NCBI GenBank assembly: GCA_000818945.1
Contig: KN805386.1
Span: 571,948 to 635,947, forward strand
Direction: 5' to 3'
Source of the DNA: Schizochytrium sp. CCTCC M209059
Taxonomy: Eukaryota > Sar > Bigyra > Thraustochytrida > Thraustochytriidae
DNA: 64,000 bases
Shown: positions 28,608 through 39,031 of the stretch, piece after piece
Layout of the letters: each line of letters starts with the position of its first letter
Position numbering within the stretch: the first letter of the stretch is position 1
Position numbers and translations under genes: made by a program
Notes under the pieces: model-generated
Seen by the model: only the letters and a program-made list of their open reading frames with translations
Database searches by the model: none
Told to the model about the DNA's origin: nothing

Positions 28608-30929
28608 ATGAAGTTTGCCAGGACGTTGCTGGCGAGCTTGGCCGTAGGCGTGGCCATGCTTGGCACTGCGCAAGGCGAAGCCGGTGGCGAGGAAAAGTAC
28701 CAGTTTGAATCCGAGACGTCGCGACTCCTGGATATCTTGATCCACAGTCTGTATTCAAACAAGGACGTCTTTCTGCGCGAGCTGGTGTCGAACGCGGTGG
28801 ATGCCCTGGACAAGATCCGCTTCCTCTCTGTGGAGGCGCCAGAGATGCTGGAAGGAAATGAGGACCTGGATGTGCGCATCAGCTTTGACGACGCAGAGCG
28901 CACCTTGACGATCCGGGACTCGGGTATCGGTATGACCAAGGAGGACCTCATTATGAACCTGGGCACCGTGGCCAAGAGTGGCACGACGCAGTTCGTGGAG
29001 GCCATGGCTTCGCAAAAGTCGAACGCCGACCTGAACCTGATTGGGCAGTTTGGCGTCGGTTTTTATGCCGCTTTTTTGGTTGCGGATAAGGTGCAGGTTA
29101 CGAGCAAGCATCAGAATGACGATCAGCACGTGTGGACATCAACGGCCGACTCGAGCTTTACGGTTGTTAAGGACGAGAGCGGGAACACGCTTGGACGCGG
29201 CACTGAGATCAAGCTGTTCCTCAAGGAAGATGCCATTGAGTACACGAACCAGGACAAGCTTGAAGGTCTTGTGAAGCAGTACAGCGAGTTCGCACAATTT
29301 CCCATTTACTTGCGCAAGAGCAAAACGGAGATGGTTGAGGTTGAGGATGAGGAGGACGAGGAAGACGAGAGTGAAGATGGCGAGGATGGAGTCGATGAGG
29401 AGGAAGAAGAAGACGAAGAAGAAGAAGAAGAAGAAGAAGACGGCCCGAAGACCAAGGAAGTGACGACATGGTCGTGGGAGCGCGTGAACAACCAGAACCC
29501 GATCTGGACGCGCTCGAAGGAAGACGTCAAGGACGAGGAGTACCAGGAGTTTTACAAGTCAATTTCGAAGGACTACGCGGACGCGCTGACGTGGACGCAC
29601 TTTCGCGCCGAGGGCGAGGTCGAGTTCTCGTCGATTCTGTACGTGCCCAGCGCGGCGCCGCCCGGCATCATGCAGGACTACTACAACACCAAGGCGAACG
29701 TGAAGCTTTACGTGCGCAAGGTTCTGATTGCAGATGACCTCGAGGACTTGTTGCCCAAGTACATGAACTTTATCAAGGGCATGGTTGACTCGAACGATTT
29801 GCCCCTCAAGGTGGACCGTGAGGGCTTGCAGCAGAGCAAGGTACTCAAGGTGATTGGCAAGAAGCTGACGCGCAAGGTGCTGGAGACTCTGCGTAAGATG
29901 TCGGAGGCGGAGCAGCGCAAGCTGAGCGAGGAGGTCGTGGACGAGGACATTGAGGACGACGATGACGAGGACGATGACGAGGATGCGCCGTCGTATTCTA
30001 CGTTTTGGAAGGCGTTTTCTAAGAACGTCAAGCTGGGCGTCATTGAGGACCAGGCCAACCGCAACAAGCTGGTGAAGCTCTTGCGCTTCAAGACGTCGGC
30101 TTCGCTGATGCCTTCGGGCGACATGCCGGAGGATAGCGAGTTGATTTCGCTGGAGACGTACGTGTCGCGCATGCAGGATTGGCAAAAGGACATTTACTAT
30201 TTGGCGGGCACGAACATGGACGAGCTTGTGCAGAGTCCGTTTCTGGAGCGGGCGCGCGCCAAAGGCGTTGAGGTGCTGATGATGGACGACGCCCTCGATG
30301 AGTACCTTGTGCAGCAGGTGCCAGAGTTTGAGACGCACAAGCTGCAGAGTCTGGCCAAGGAGGGTCTCAAGTTTGGAGATGAAACCGAGGACGACAAGAA
30401 GCGCGAGAAGCTTTACAAGAAGACGTACAAGCCGCTGGTGGACTACTTGCAGAACCTTTTGGAGGACAAGATTGAGAAGGCGGTTGTGTCGAACCGCGTG
30501 ACGGACACGCCGGCCGTGCTTGTTTCCTCTCAATTTGGGTACTCTGCGAACATGGAGAAGATCATGAAGCATCAGGCGTTTGGCAGCGGTTCGAACCCGA
30601 TGATGATGATGATGTCGAAGCGCATTTTGGAGCTCAACCCGCGCAGCCCGATCGTCGCCGACTTGCAGGCGCGCGTCGAGTCGGACCCGGACGCCGAGGA
30701 GACTTCTGACCTTGCGCGCGTCCTCTTTGACATGACGCTGCTCAACTCGGGCTTTGACATTGAGGCCAAGAAGGACTTTTCCAAGCGTATGCAACGCATC
30801 CTCAAGGTGACCATGCAGCTCGACTCGCTCGATTTGCTTCCAGAGATCGAGGTCCCTGAGGACGACGAGGCGGAAGAGGAGGCCGCTGCCTCGGTCGAAG
30901 AGGTGGAGGAGGAGAAGGTCGAGCTTTAA
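28608..30929 (+). CDS. HSP90B1: Endoplasmin (GRP94), ER-lumenal HSP90 chaperone
   Basis: 773 aa, ATG at 28608. Residues 1-23 are a clear signal peptide. The N-terminal ATPase domain shows the family blocks FESETSRLLDILIHSLYSNK, NAVDALDKIRFLS, DSGIGMTKEDLI and GQFGVGFYAAFLVADKV. A strongly acidic charged linker lies at about 243-283. The middle domain has TTWSWERVNNQNPIW and VDSNDLPLKVDREGLQQSK, and the C-terminal dimer domain follows. The C-terminus is KVEL, a probable variant of the KDEL retrieval signal. GRP94 folds secreted and membrane proteins in the ER using ATP. The length fits (human 803). A second acidic insert (DEDIEDDDDEDDDEDAPS) lies at about residues 445-462, a region where GRP94 also has variable charge. 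Confidence 0.97.
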   Translation: MKFARTLLASLAVGVAMLGTAQGEAGGEEKYQFESETSRLLDILIHSLYSNKDVFLRELVSNAVDALDKIRFLSVEAPEMLEGNEDLDVRISFDDAERTLTIRDSGIGMTKEDLIMNLGTVAKSGTTQFVEAMASQKSNADLNLIGQFGVGFYAAFLVADKVQVTSKHQNDDQHVWTSTADSSFTVVKDESGNTLGRGTEIKLFLKEDAIEYTNQDKLEGLVKQYSEFAQFPIYLRKSKTEMVEVEDEEDEEDESEDGEDGVDEEEEEDEEEEEEEEDGPKTKEVTTWSWERVNNQNPIWTRSKEDVKDEEYQEFYKSISKDYADALTWTHFRAEGEVEFSSILYVPSAAPPGIMQDYYNTKANVKLYVRKVLIADDLEDLLPKYMNFIKGMVDSNDLPLKVDREGLQQSKVLKVIGKKLTRKVLETLRKMSEAEQRKLSEEVVDEDIEDDDDEDDDEDAPSYSTFWKAFSKNVKLGVIEDQANRNKLVKLLRFKTSASLMPSGDMPEDSELISLETYVSRMQDWQKDIYYLAGTNMDELVQSPFLERARAKGVEVLMMDDALDEYLVQQVPEFETHKLQSLAKEGLKFGDETEDDKKREKLYKKTYKPLVDYLQNLLEDKIEKAVVSNRVTDTPAVLVSSQFGYSANMEKIMKHQAFGSGSNPMMMMMSKRILELNPRSPIVADLQARVESDPDAEETSDLARVLFDMTLLNSGFDIEAKKDFSKRMQRILKVTMQLDSLDLLPEIEVPEDDEAEEEAAASVEEVEEEKVEL

Positions 30930-32206
30930 AATAACGAGAAAAGAAAGGAAACCGTGGCAGAGCACAAAGTTCTTTCTGTCCCAGGCAGGCTGGCTGGCTG
31001 GCTCGGCTGGCTCGGCTGGCTCGAAAAGGAAAATCGCTCAACGTTACACGCTCGCGACGGAATTGCTTTCTCATACCTTGCTTCCTCATGCCGTAGTAGA
31101 TTTACCTCGTGGTATATGCAAATAACAAGACTCAGCCAGAAGAAGCTTATACAGAGATTGCATCCATTCTTGCTTCCCTTGTGCGCGCTGTATACCGCGT
31201 TCTGGCGGCGCTGTGGGTTCAAGAAATTGACTTGCTCCCACTCACCCAGTCGGTACGTTCCTGCCGAACGCGAATTTGTGCGGGCCACCTTGACTCCATC
31301 GTCTTATCAGCCAGCCTGAGGGCGTGGCTCAATTTACTTGCTTCCTTCCAAGCATCCTCCTGCTGCTGCGAGGCTGCTGCCGCCGCTGAAGTTATGCTTG
31401 TAGTCAGAAGATCGTTACTGCGAGGAAGCATTCATCGAGCATGTGTCGAGCACGAAGGAAGCCGCGAGGGAAGCAAAGCAAAGCCTCCGTCCATTCTATC
31501 ATACTATATTCAAAAGCCTGCAATTCATCCGCATTACATTTCGTTCATCCACGGCCAAATGGTGTGGCTGGCCGTTGCCAAAGGGAAGCGCCGACGCCAC
31601 GAAGACCAGCCCGTCAGCTACCACGGCCAGCCAGAACTCGCGAGGGAGGGTCTTGGTTTACGATTTTTCATCACGGATGCTTCCACCCGCACCTGGCTAG
31701 TGGCCGGAGTTCTCCCTCTCTCCCACTCCCTGGGTCGCCTCCTCGGCCCCTCACGATTGTGTCTCCCCGGGGAGACGAGTGAGATGGAATCCACTCGAGC
31801 GCAATGGCGCGCGGGCGGTGAAGGCGCAAGCCAGCCAGCTTCGCAAGCGTAAAAGAAGCCTCCACTGCGTGCGTGCCAAGTCAATTAATTCCCCAGCCAA
31901 CCGCCATGGCCAACTAACCCGAAGGAAGCTTCAAGGGCCGCTTCTCGAGCCTTCCTCGGTCGATGTGCGGCCTCTCCCGGCCGTCCCGAGCCCTAGCGAC
32001 AGCGAGAATTTACAACAAATCCAAGGCAATGCGAGAGGAGCAGAAGCTCGAAGGGAAGCCATGGCGCAGCATTGATTCACCGTCCTGGGTGCCAGCTGCA
32101 GACCCTCAGGCTGAGAGGAGCAAGACCGGGCCGGGCGGCGGCCACGGAAGGCGCGCGGCGCTTTGCGTCCCGGGAGTTTCTTTCTTCTACCTGCCCGCGG
32201 CCGGCC

Positions 32207-32224
32207 GTTCGTTCGTTCGTTCGT

Positions 32225-32250
<26 letters not shown>
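32207..32250. repeat. (GTTC)11 tetramer array
   Basis: Eleven perfect GTTC units, directly followed by unique sequence. Confidence 0.95.
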
Positions 32251-32255
<5 letters not shown>

Positions 32256-33205
32256 TGTTGGTCTGCCCGCCTGCAGCTAGCCAGCTAGCTAGCTAGCTGT
32301 TGTGGCAGGCGGGGAAATGGGAAATGATCACATCCTCGAGGCAGTGCCTGGTCTCCCGCCCGCCAGGAAAGAAGCCTTGCCTCGCCTGGCCTGGCTGCGC
32401 GATGTTTCTGGCTTCCTTTCTTGCAGTTCTCGGCCGAGAGCGGCACGCAGGTTTGCGCTCGCGGAGCAGCAGCTTCCGCGGCCTGCTCCTTGCGCCCCCC
32501 TCCCCCCCGCGGACGGCCGGCGCAAAGGGAGAAGCTGGCCTGCTCGCCGCCGCGCGCCGCGCGAAGCTGCTAGCTCGCGAGGCGCGCGCGGCTAGCTCGC
32601 GGCGCGAAGCTGCGCGAAGCTGGGCGGAGCTGGCCCAAGCTGCGCCTCTGGCCGCGCGGCGCGGGCTGCGGGCTCCCTCTCCGCAGTGCTCTACGAAGCA
32701 GCGGCGAATAAGCGAGCAAACGAACGAGGATGGGCAGCAGCGAGCTACCTCTCTTGGTTGGTTGGATGGTGGCATGCGAGCATGGACGATGGCGCGGACG
32801 GAGAAGGAAAGAGCTGACTCTCACTCGCGAGGGCTTTCGGTGCAAAGAGAAGCAGGAATCGCCGCGACGACTTGATCGATCGCCCTCTCAATCTTATGTT
32901 GTCAGTGGTGGCAGTCACCACTGGCACAACGCTGCGGCCGGCCAGTGCAGCGTCCCGGCTACCTTTTTACAAAGAACTCACGTCGGGGACGACGCGCTCC
33001 TCTCGCGTCGCGTCGCCCTCTGCCTGCGCCGTCACCTGCAGTAGCCAGCCAGCCTGACCGCGGAGTCGAGTCGTGTTTTGGGTGGGGTAGATAGAGTCGG
33101 GTCTGGAGTGGGGTGGAATCAAGGCGCCGGGTCGCCTTGCCTGCCTTTCCCGCCTTTCCGCTTCCCCGGCCAGCTGTGTTTTTCCCCTCTCGAAAAGCAA
33201 TTATT

Positions 33206-33770
33206 TTCCTTTCCTTTCCTTTCCTTTCCTTTCCTTTCCTTTCCTTTCCTTTCCTTTCCTTTCCTTTCCTTTCCTTTCCTTTCCTTTCCTTTCCTTTCCT
33301 TTCCTTTCCTTTCCTTTCCTTTCCTTTCCTTTCCTTTCCTTTCCTTTCCTTTCCTTTCCTTTCCTTTCCTTTCCTTTCCTTTCCTTTCCTTTCCTTTCCT
33401 TTCCTTTCCTTTCCTTTCCTTTCCTTTCCTTTCCTTTCCTTTCCTTTCCTTTCCTTTCCTTTCCTTTCCTTTCCTTTCCTTTCCTTTCCTTTCCTTTCCT
33501 TTCCTTTCCTTTCCTTTCCTTTCCTTTCCTTTCCTTTCCTTTCCTTTCCTTTCCTTTCCTTTCCTTTCCTTTCCTTTCCTTTCCTTTCCTTTCCTTTCCT
33601 TTCCTTTCCTTTCCTTTCCTTTCCTTTCCTTTCCTTTCCTTTCCTTTCCTTTCCTTTCCTTTCCTTTCCTTTCCTTTCCTTTCCTTTCCTTTCCTTTCCT
33701 TTCCTTTCCTTTCCTTTCCTTTCCTTTCCTTTCCTTTCCTTTCCTTTCCTTTCCTTTCCTTTCCTTTCCT
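33206..33770. repeat. (TTCCT)113 perfect pentanucleotide array
   Basis: 565 bp made of 113 identical TTCCT units, with no interruption that I can see. One strand is pure pyrimidine and the other pure purine, giving a mirror repeat able to form triplex (H-DNA). It translates as Phe-Leu-Ser-Phe-Pro or Lys-Glu-Arg-Lys-Gly repeats, which explains the long open frames across it; I do not treat them as genes. Confidence 0.97.
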
Positions 33771-34795
33771 TCGCGCCTCCTCTCCCCGCAAAGTGACTGC
33801 GGGATCGGCGGTAGGATGGCGAGGGTGGTGCAGCCTAGCTCGCTGTGGGCGGCCTCGCTCCTTGTTCTGACGCCCCTGGCTGCTTCAGCGAGGGCTGCGG
33901 CTGCTTGGACGCCTTGCTTGGCGGCGAAGCACGTCGGCGCAGGCTGGAGAGAGGGGAACGCCCCACAGCCTGGTTGGCTTGGGGGAAGCGGCCGGTATGG
34001 GGCCCCCGCAGACCTCACAAGCGCCCCGCCGCGGGAGCAGGCGCTTCCGCGCGAGCATGCTAGCGCGTTGCTAGCGCCATGCTATAGCATCAGAGCCTGG
34101 TCGGGAGGCCGCGTCTGCCGTGGGCGCACTGACTGCGGAGTAGCGGAGACGAAAGCACTGTGTCTTCTTCGCGGCTTCTTGCGGAGATCCTCAAAGACGC
34201 GCGCGTCCAAAAAGCCGGGAGGGGAAAAACAGCTCTCTGCGGGGAAGCGGCCGCGTTTGTCGGCGTCAAAGGGGGAGCGGAGGAGGGCTGGTGGGAAGGC
34301 TGCGGGGCGGCCCGCCGGCCGGTGGCGCAAACAGCAAAGGGCCGCCAAGGCCGTACCCCCCGCAGACGCCCCTGCCCCGCTGACCGGGCTGTGGTGAGGG
34401 GCCATGGGGAGATGCGGGCCGCCCCCCCCGCGCGGGCGGCAGGCGCCAGGGCCGCGCGCAAGTGAAGAAAGGGCCAGGCGCAAGTGCAGAATGGGGTTTG
34501 GCCCACTTGCACGGGCGCGCCGCGCAAGGGCGGCGTGGGCCCGCGCGAGGCATGGCGCTTCAAAACGAAAAAGAGGCGCGCTAGCGAGCGACCAAGCAAG
34601 CAAAGCACGCACGCACGCACGCACGCAAGCGAGACGCGACGCGACGCGACGCGACGCGAGGCGACGCGCGGCCGCGAGCGGCGCCGCGACGGAGACAGAC
34701 ACAGGTACGTGCACCAGCAGGCGCGCGCAGCGCGGGCGGCGCGCGCGGGCGAGGCCGGGCGAGGCCGGGCGCAGCAGCAGCAACAGCATGTCTGC

Positions 34796-34797
34796 TT

Positions 34798-34829
<32 letters not shown>

Positions 34830-34848
34830 ATGCTTGCATGCAAGCAGC
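34796..34848. repeat. Short GCTT array ending in a small palindrome
   Basis: Seven or more GCTT units are followed by CTTGCATGCAAG, a perfect inverted repeat. The unit is the same as in the long array at the right end of the window. Confidence 0.85.
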
Positions 34849-35927
34849 TTCCTCAGCAGCGGCGGCGAAGCAAGAGCCTCCGCCTGCTTGAGCTAGTAGC
34901 TGCCTGCGGAGAAGCTGCCTGCGAACTCGCCCTCGGCCGGGGCCCGCCCGCCCTCCCTCGCGTGGGCGCCGCGGCCAGGGCGCCCAGCTGCGCGCAGGCA
35001 GCGGCGCAGGCAAACTCGCGGGAGAGAGAGAGAGAGAGAGAAAGAGAGACACCGGAGGCGGCGAACACGCAGGCAGATATAGACAGATATGCAGGAAAGG
35101 CGGAAAAGGTGGAGAGTAGCGCACAGAGAGAGGGAGAGAGAGAGGGAAGAAAAATAAAATATAGCAAAGAACAAACGGGGCGCCTGAGAGCCTCGGGCGC
35201 GCGGAGTCCGGTAAGAGCGCGTCTCACAGGTGGGGCGCAGGGCGCACCGGACCCGGGCGGCCTGTGAGTGTCTGTTTGTGCGAGTGTGTGCGCGGCGGGA
35301 GGAGGAGGAGGAGGAGAAGGCAGGAATGGCAGCGGGCAAGAAAAGAAAAGAAAAGAAAGGCTCGAGCTCCTCGCTTCCGGCGCGGCCGACCTTGGAGCCG
35401 CGTCGGAGGCCAGCCCGTTCGGCAGGCGACGTTAGCAACCGCTCGCTCACCAGCCAGCCAGCCAGTGAGGTCGCGCGAATGAAAGAAACGACCGACCGAC
35501 CGACCGATCGATCCATCGATCGATCGATGGAACCTAGCAACAACGGAGCCAGCAGCCAGCCAGCTGGGCCGCTCGGCCCTCCTCCCCGCTTCCTCGCTGC
35601 CCTCCCGGCGTCTTGGCCCCAACCAAGCCTCCGCGCACCTCGGCCCGCGCCGAGCTCCCTCCGCAGAGGCAGCTCGCGCGTCCATGCGCATGCACGCACG
35701 CACGCTCGCTCGCACGGCAGCCAAAGCGGCGGCTGCTGCTCTCTCTCCCTCCCTCCCTCCCTCCCTCCCTCCTTCCTTCCCTCCCTCCTCCCTTGCCTCC
35801 TTCCTCCCTTCCTCGCCTCCTTCCTTCGTTGCCTGCCTCTTCCTCGCTGGCCTCCCCAGCGCAGACAGACAGACAGACAGACGCCAGCCAGCCAGCCAGC
35901 TCCGCGCTGAAAGAAGGGGCCAAGGAA

Positions 35928-36617
35928 NNNNNNNNNNNNNNNNNNNNNNNNNNNNNNNNNNNNNNNNNNNNNNNNNNNNNNNNNNNNNNNNNNNNNNNNN
36001 NNNNNNNNNNNNNNNNNNNNNNNNNNNNNNNNNNNNNNNNNNNNNNNNNNNNNNNNNNNNNNNNNNNNNNNNNNNNNNNNNNNNNNNNNNNNNNNNNNNN
36101 NNNNNNNNNNNNNNNNNNNNNNNNNNNNNNNNNNNNNNNNNNNNNNNNNNNNNNNNNNNNNNNNNNNNNNNNNNNNNNNNNNNNNNNNNNNNNNNNNNNN
36201 NNNNNNNNNNNNNNNNNNNNNNNNNNNNNNNNNNNNNNNNNNNNNNNNNNNNNNNNNNNNNNNNNNNNNNNNNNNNNNNNNNNNNNNNNNNNNNNNNNNN
36301 NNNNNNNNNNNNNNNNNNNNNNNNNNNNNNNNNNNNNNNNNNNNNNNNNNNNNNNNNNNNNNNNNNNNNNNNNNNNNNNNNNNNNNNNNNNNNNNNNNNN
36401 NNNNNNNNNNNNNNNNNNNNNNNNNNNNNNNNNNNNNNNNNNNNNNNNNNNNNNNNNNNNNNNNNNNNNNNNNNNNNNNNNNNNNNNNNNNNNNNNNNNN
36501 NNNNNNNNNNNNNNNNNNNNNNNNNNNNNNNNNNNNNNNNNNNNNNNNNNNNNNNNNNNNNNNNNNNNNNNNNNNNNNNNNNNNNNNNNNNNNNNNNNNN
36601 NNNNNNNNNNNNNNNNN
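35928..36617. other. Assembly gap (690 N)
   Basis: Undetermined bases flanked by CCCT, GACA and GA simple repeats, which probably caused the gap. Nothing can be said about the content. Confidence 1.
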
Positions 36618-37009
36618 AGGCGGTCTGCGGCGGGGGAGAGAGGGGGGGAAATGAGAGAGAGAGAGAGAGAGAGGGTGCATTGCATGTCTGGCGTGCCTAT
36701 TTACCTGCCTTTTTGCCTGTGAGGAGGAGAGCGAGGAAGGATGGAGATTTGGATAGCGCGCACGCGGACAAGGAGGGCAGGACGACTGACAAATGAACCA
36801 ACGCACGACGGATCGATTGATTCATATGATTGATTACACGCACACAGCACAGCACAGCACGGGTGGAACCCCTGACTGATTGACTGCCCGGGAAAAAGAA
36901 AAGAAAAGAAAAGAAAAGAAAAAGGCCACTCCTTTTTCCCTCCCTACTTCTTCTCTATCTGCGCTCGCTTCGGTCGGCGTCGATCAGCTTGTCCAGCAAG
37001 CAAGGAAGC

Positions 37010-39031
37010 ATGTGGACCAACAACGGCAACGCGCACGGGGCGAACGGGGTCGGCAACGGAGGCGGCATGATGCGTCTGCCCGGGCCCGGCGGGTACCATG
37101 GAATGGGCCAGCAGCAGCAACAACATCAGCCGCAGCAGCAGCAACACCATAATGACCAACAGCAGCAACAACAACAACAACAACATAATCAGCAGCAGCA
37201 GCAGCAGCAGCAGCCATGGTATCCTGACCCTGCCCTCCTCGAGGAGCTCCGTGCACGAGGCCCCGGCCAATACAGGATTCATATGCGCTCCTACGACACG
37301 GGCTTTGGTGGCAACAACATGAACAACAACGGCAACGGCAACAGAAACAACATGAACAACATGGACAACAACGGAGGGAACGGGCTGCCCATGAACTTTG
37401 TGAACCGCGCAACAAATTTCTCGCAGCAAGCCCTGAATGGCAACAACAGCAACAGCAATAACAACAACATGTCCTCGTTCATGGGTCAAGGTCAGTCGGA
37501 GCAAATGCACCAGCAGCAGCAGCAGCAACCCCAGCAGCAACCCCAGCAACAAATGATGATGCACCCGCAAGCCATGCAGCACGCCGGCATGCATCATCAC
37601 ATGACTCCTCAAATGCAGCAGCAACTCCAGCAGTGGCAAGCAGCACAAATGGCTGCCGCGCAGCAACAGCAACAGCAGGCGTACATGGCCCAGAACGGCA
37701 TCTACTCGGTCGATGTCGTCCGCAACCAGTCCATGGGCGCCGACGTCTTCCTCATCCAGGCCGGCAACTTTGGCGGCTTTCCCATGCAAGCCAAAAAGTC
37801 CAAAAAGCGCCGTCAACGTGACCCCCTCGCCCCCAAGCCCGCGCGCTACGCCTGGAACTTCTTCTTCAAGGAGCACTACAAAAAGATCCGCAACAAAAAC
37901 TATGGCGGCGAGCACTTTGACGTGCAGAAAGCTTTTACCGACATCGGCCACAGCCTCGGTGACAAGTGGAAGTCTCTCACCGCCGAGGAAAAGGAACCAT
38001 ACAACAAAATGGCGCAAGAGGATAAAAAGCGCTTCGAGCGCGAAATGAAGGAGTATACCAACTCACGCGCCGGCGACCGTGGCTCCGACGACGACGAGGA
38101 GGACGACGACGACGCCAGCAACGCCGGCGACGAGATCTCCTCGCCCCAGCCTGCCAACGAAGAAAAGGGCAACGAGCGCAATTCCAGCAACTCTGCCGAC
38201 GACACCGTCGACTTTGATGAGACCAAGGACGACGAGGTCGACCTCGATGCCACCCCGCGCCCCGCCAAAAAGGCACGCATGGCGGACCCCGCCAGGGACA
38301 GCAGCGCCTCCAGGAAGAAGTCCAAGAAGGCCCGCACCGACGACATCGACGCCGGCGCCCCCAGTTCCGACCTCCCCAAGTCCTTCGAGACCGAGGACGG
38401 CCTCAAGGTCAACATTATCCGCCCCGGCGAGGAGGCCCCTGCGCCAAATATGACCGAAATGACCGCCGACGTCCTCGTCACCGATGACGACGAGACCTTT
38501 ATTGTCATGATGTCCGCCACCCTGCGCAAGCTTCACGTCAAGGAGGGCTACCAGAACCTCAACATTCACGTTGCTCACAATGGCGAGGAGGCGCTCAAGA
38601 AAATTGTCGAGGAAAAGCAGCGCTTTGCCGTTGTTACCATGGACAAGGTCATGGGGGAGCTCGATGGTGTTGAGACGGTCAAGAAGATGCGAGAGGCAGG
38701 CTACGATGGCTGCGTTGTTGGCGTGACCGGTGACTCGGACGGCAAAACGGACGACTTTGAGCAGGTTGGCGCCGATAAGACCCTGTACAAGAATCAAAGT
38801 GGTCTCTTCTCCCAGGTCCACAGCATCCTCGTCGAAAAACTTTCTGACCAGGACCATCCTGCCAGCGATTCGAGCAAGGGGTCCACGGTCGAAATCGAGG
38901 AAATTAAGGATGAACCCAACACCAACAAGGCTAATGCTGACGCTGCTGCTGCCCATGCGTCCGAAAAGGACAATGACAATGTCCGCGCCAACGTTGCCTC
39001 CCCGGGCGAGCCTGTGACTGCTGCATCTTAA
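37010..39031 (+). CDS. HMG-box protein fused to a response-regulator receiver domain, 673 aa
   Basis: The start is the ATG at 37010; a frame from 36989 opens with TTG. Residues 1-260 are Gln/Asn/His/Met-rich and prion-like. An HMG box spans about 270-351 (DPLAPKPARYAWNFFFKEHY, then SLGDKWKSLTAEEKEPYNKM), a DNA-bending fold, followed by an acidic region and a Lys/Arg patch (KKSKKAR). A receiver domain spans about 487-615. It keeps the full two-component set: acidic cluster Asp492-Asp494 (VLVTDDDETF), phospho-acceptor Asp545 (VVTMDKVM), Thr573 (VGVTGD) and Lys594 (TLYKN). The MP and KP prolines are lost. Receivers accept phosphate from a histidine kinase or phosphotransfer protein, so this may link phosphorelay signalling to chromatin. 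No kinase is in the window. The domain calls are firm; the function is inferred. Confidence 0.88.
   Translation: MWTNNGNAHGANGVGNGGGMMRLPGPGGYHGMGQQQQQHQPQQQQHHNDQQQQQQQQQHNQQQQQQQQPWYPDPALLEELRARGPGQYRIHMRSYDTGFGGNNMNNNGNGNRNNMNNMDNNGGNGLPMNFVNRATNFSQQALNGNNSNSNNNNMSSFMGQGQSEQMHQQQQQQPQQQPQQQMMMHPQAMQHAGMHHHMTPQMQQQLQQWQAAQMAAAQQQQQQAYMAQNGIYSVDVVRNQSMGADVFLIQAGNFGGFPMQAKKSKKRRQRDPLAPKPARYAWNFFFKEHYKKIRNKNYGGEHFDVQKAFTDIGHSLGDKWKSLTAEEKEPYNKMAQEDKKRFEREMKEYTNSRAGDRGSDDDEEDDDDASNAGDEISSPQPANEEKGNERNSSNSADDTVDFDETKDDEVDLDATPRPAKKARMADPARDSSASRKKSKKARTDDIDAGAPSSDLPKSFETEDGLKVNIIRPGEEAPAPNMTEMTADVLVTDDDETFIVMMSATLRKLHVKEGYQNLNIHVAHNGEEALKKIVEEKQRFAVVTMDKVMGELDGVETVKKMREAGYDGCVVGVTGDSDGKTDDFEQVGADKTLYKNQSGLFSQVHSILVEKLSDQDHPASDSSKGSTVEIEEIKDEPNTNKANADAAAAHASEKDNDNVRANVASPGEPVTAAS

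Larger units (their letters stand above)
30930..37009. other. Six-kilobase gene-free region with microsatellites and an assembly gap
   Basis: No open frame here shows a domain or normal amino acid composition; the longer ones are Arg/Ala/Ser-rich or simple-repeat translations. It contains TGGCTCGGC repeats (30985-31022), CTAGC/AGCT runs (32278-32300), GTTC, TTCCT and GCTT arrays, ACGC and GACGC runs (34600-34665), GA runs (35026-35041, 36654-36673), CCCT runs (35743-35772), GATC/CGAT runs (35500-35527) and an N gap. It may be a repeat-rich spacer; a spliced or non-coding gene cannot be excluded. Confidence 0.6.

Noticed and set aside
31109..31852. 247-codon frame in the gene-free region
   Set aside because: No recognisable domain, mixed composition shifting to Ser/Ala/Arg low complexity, and a similar frame density in other frames.
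33078..34397. Long open frames across the TTCCT array (FLSFP or KGKER repeats)
   Set aside because: They are simple-repeat translations on both strands with no domain outside the array.
34893..36806. Long frames spanning the N gap
   Set aside because: Most of their length is undetermined bases and the rest is simple-sequence translation.
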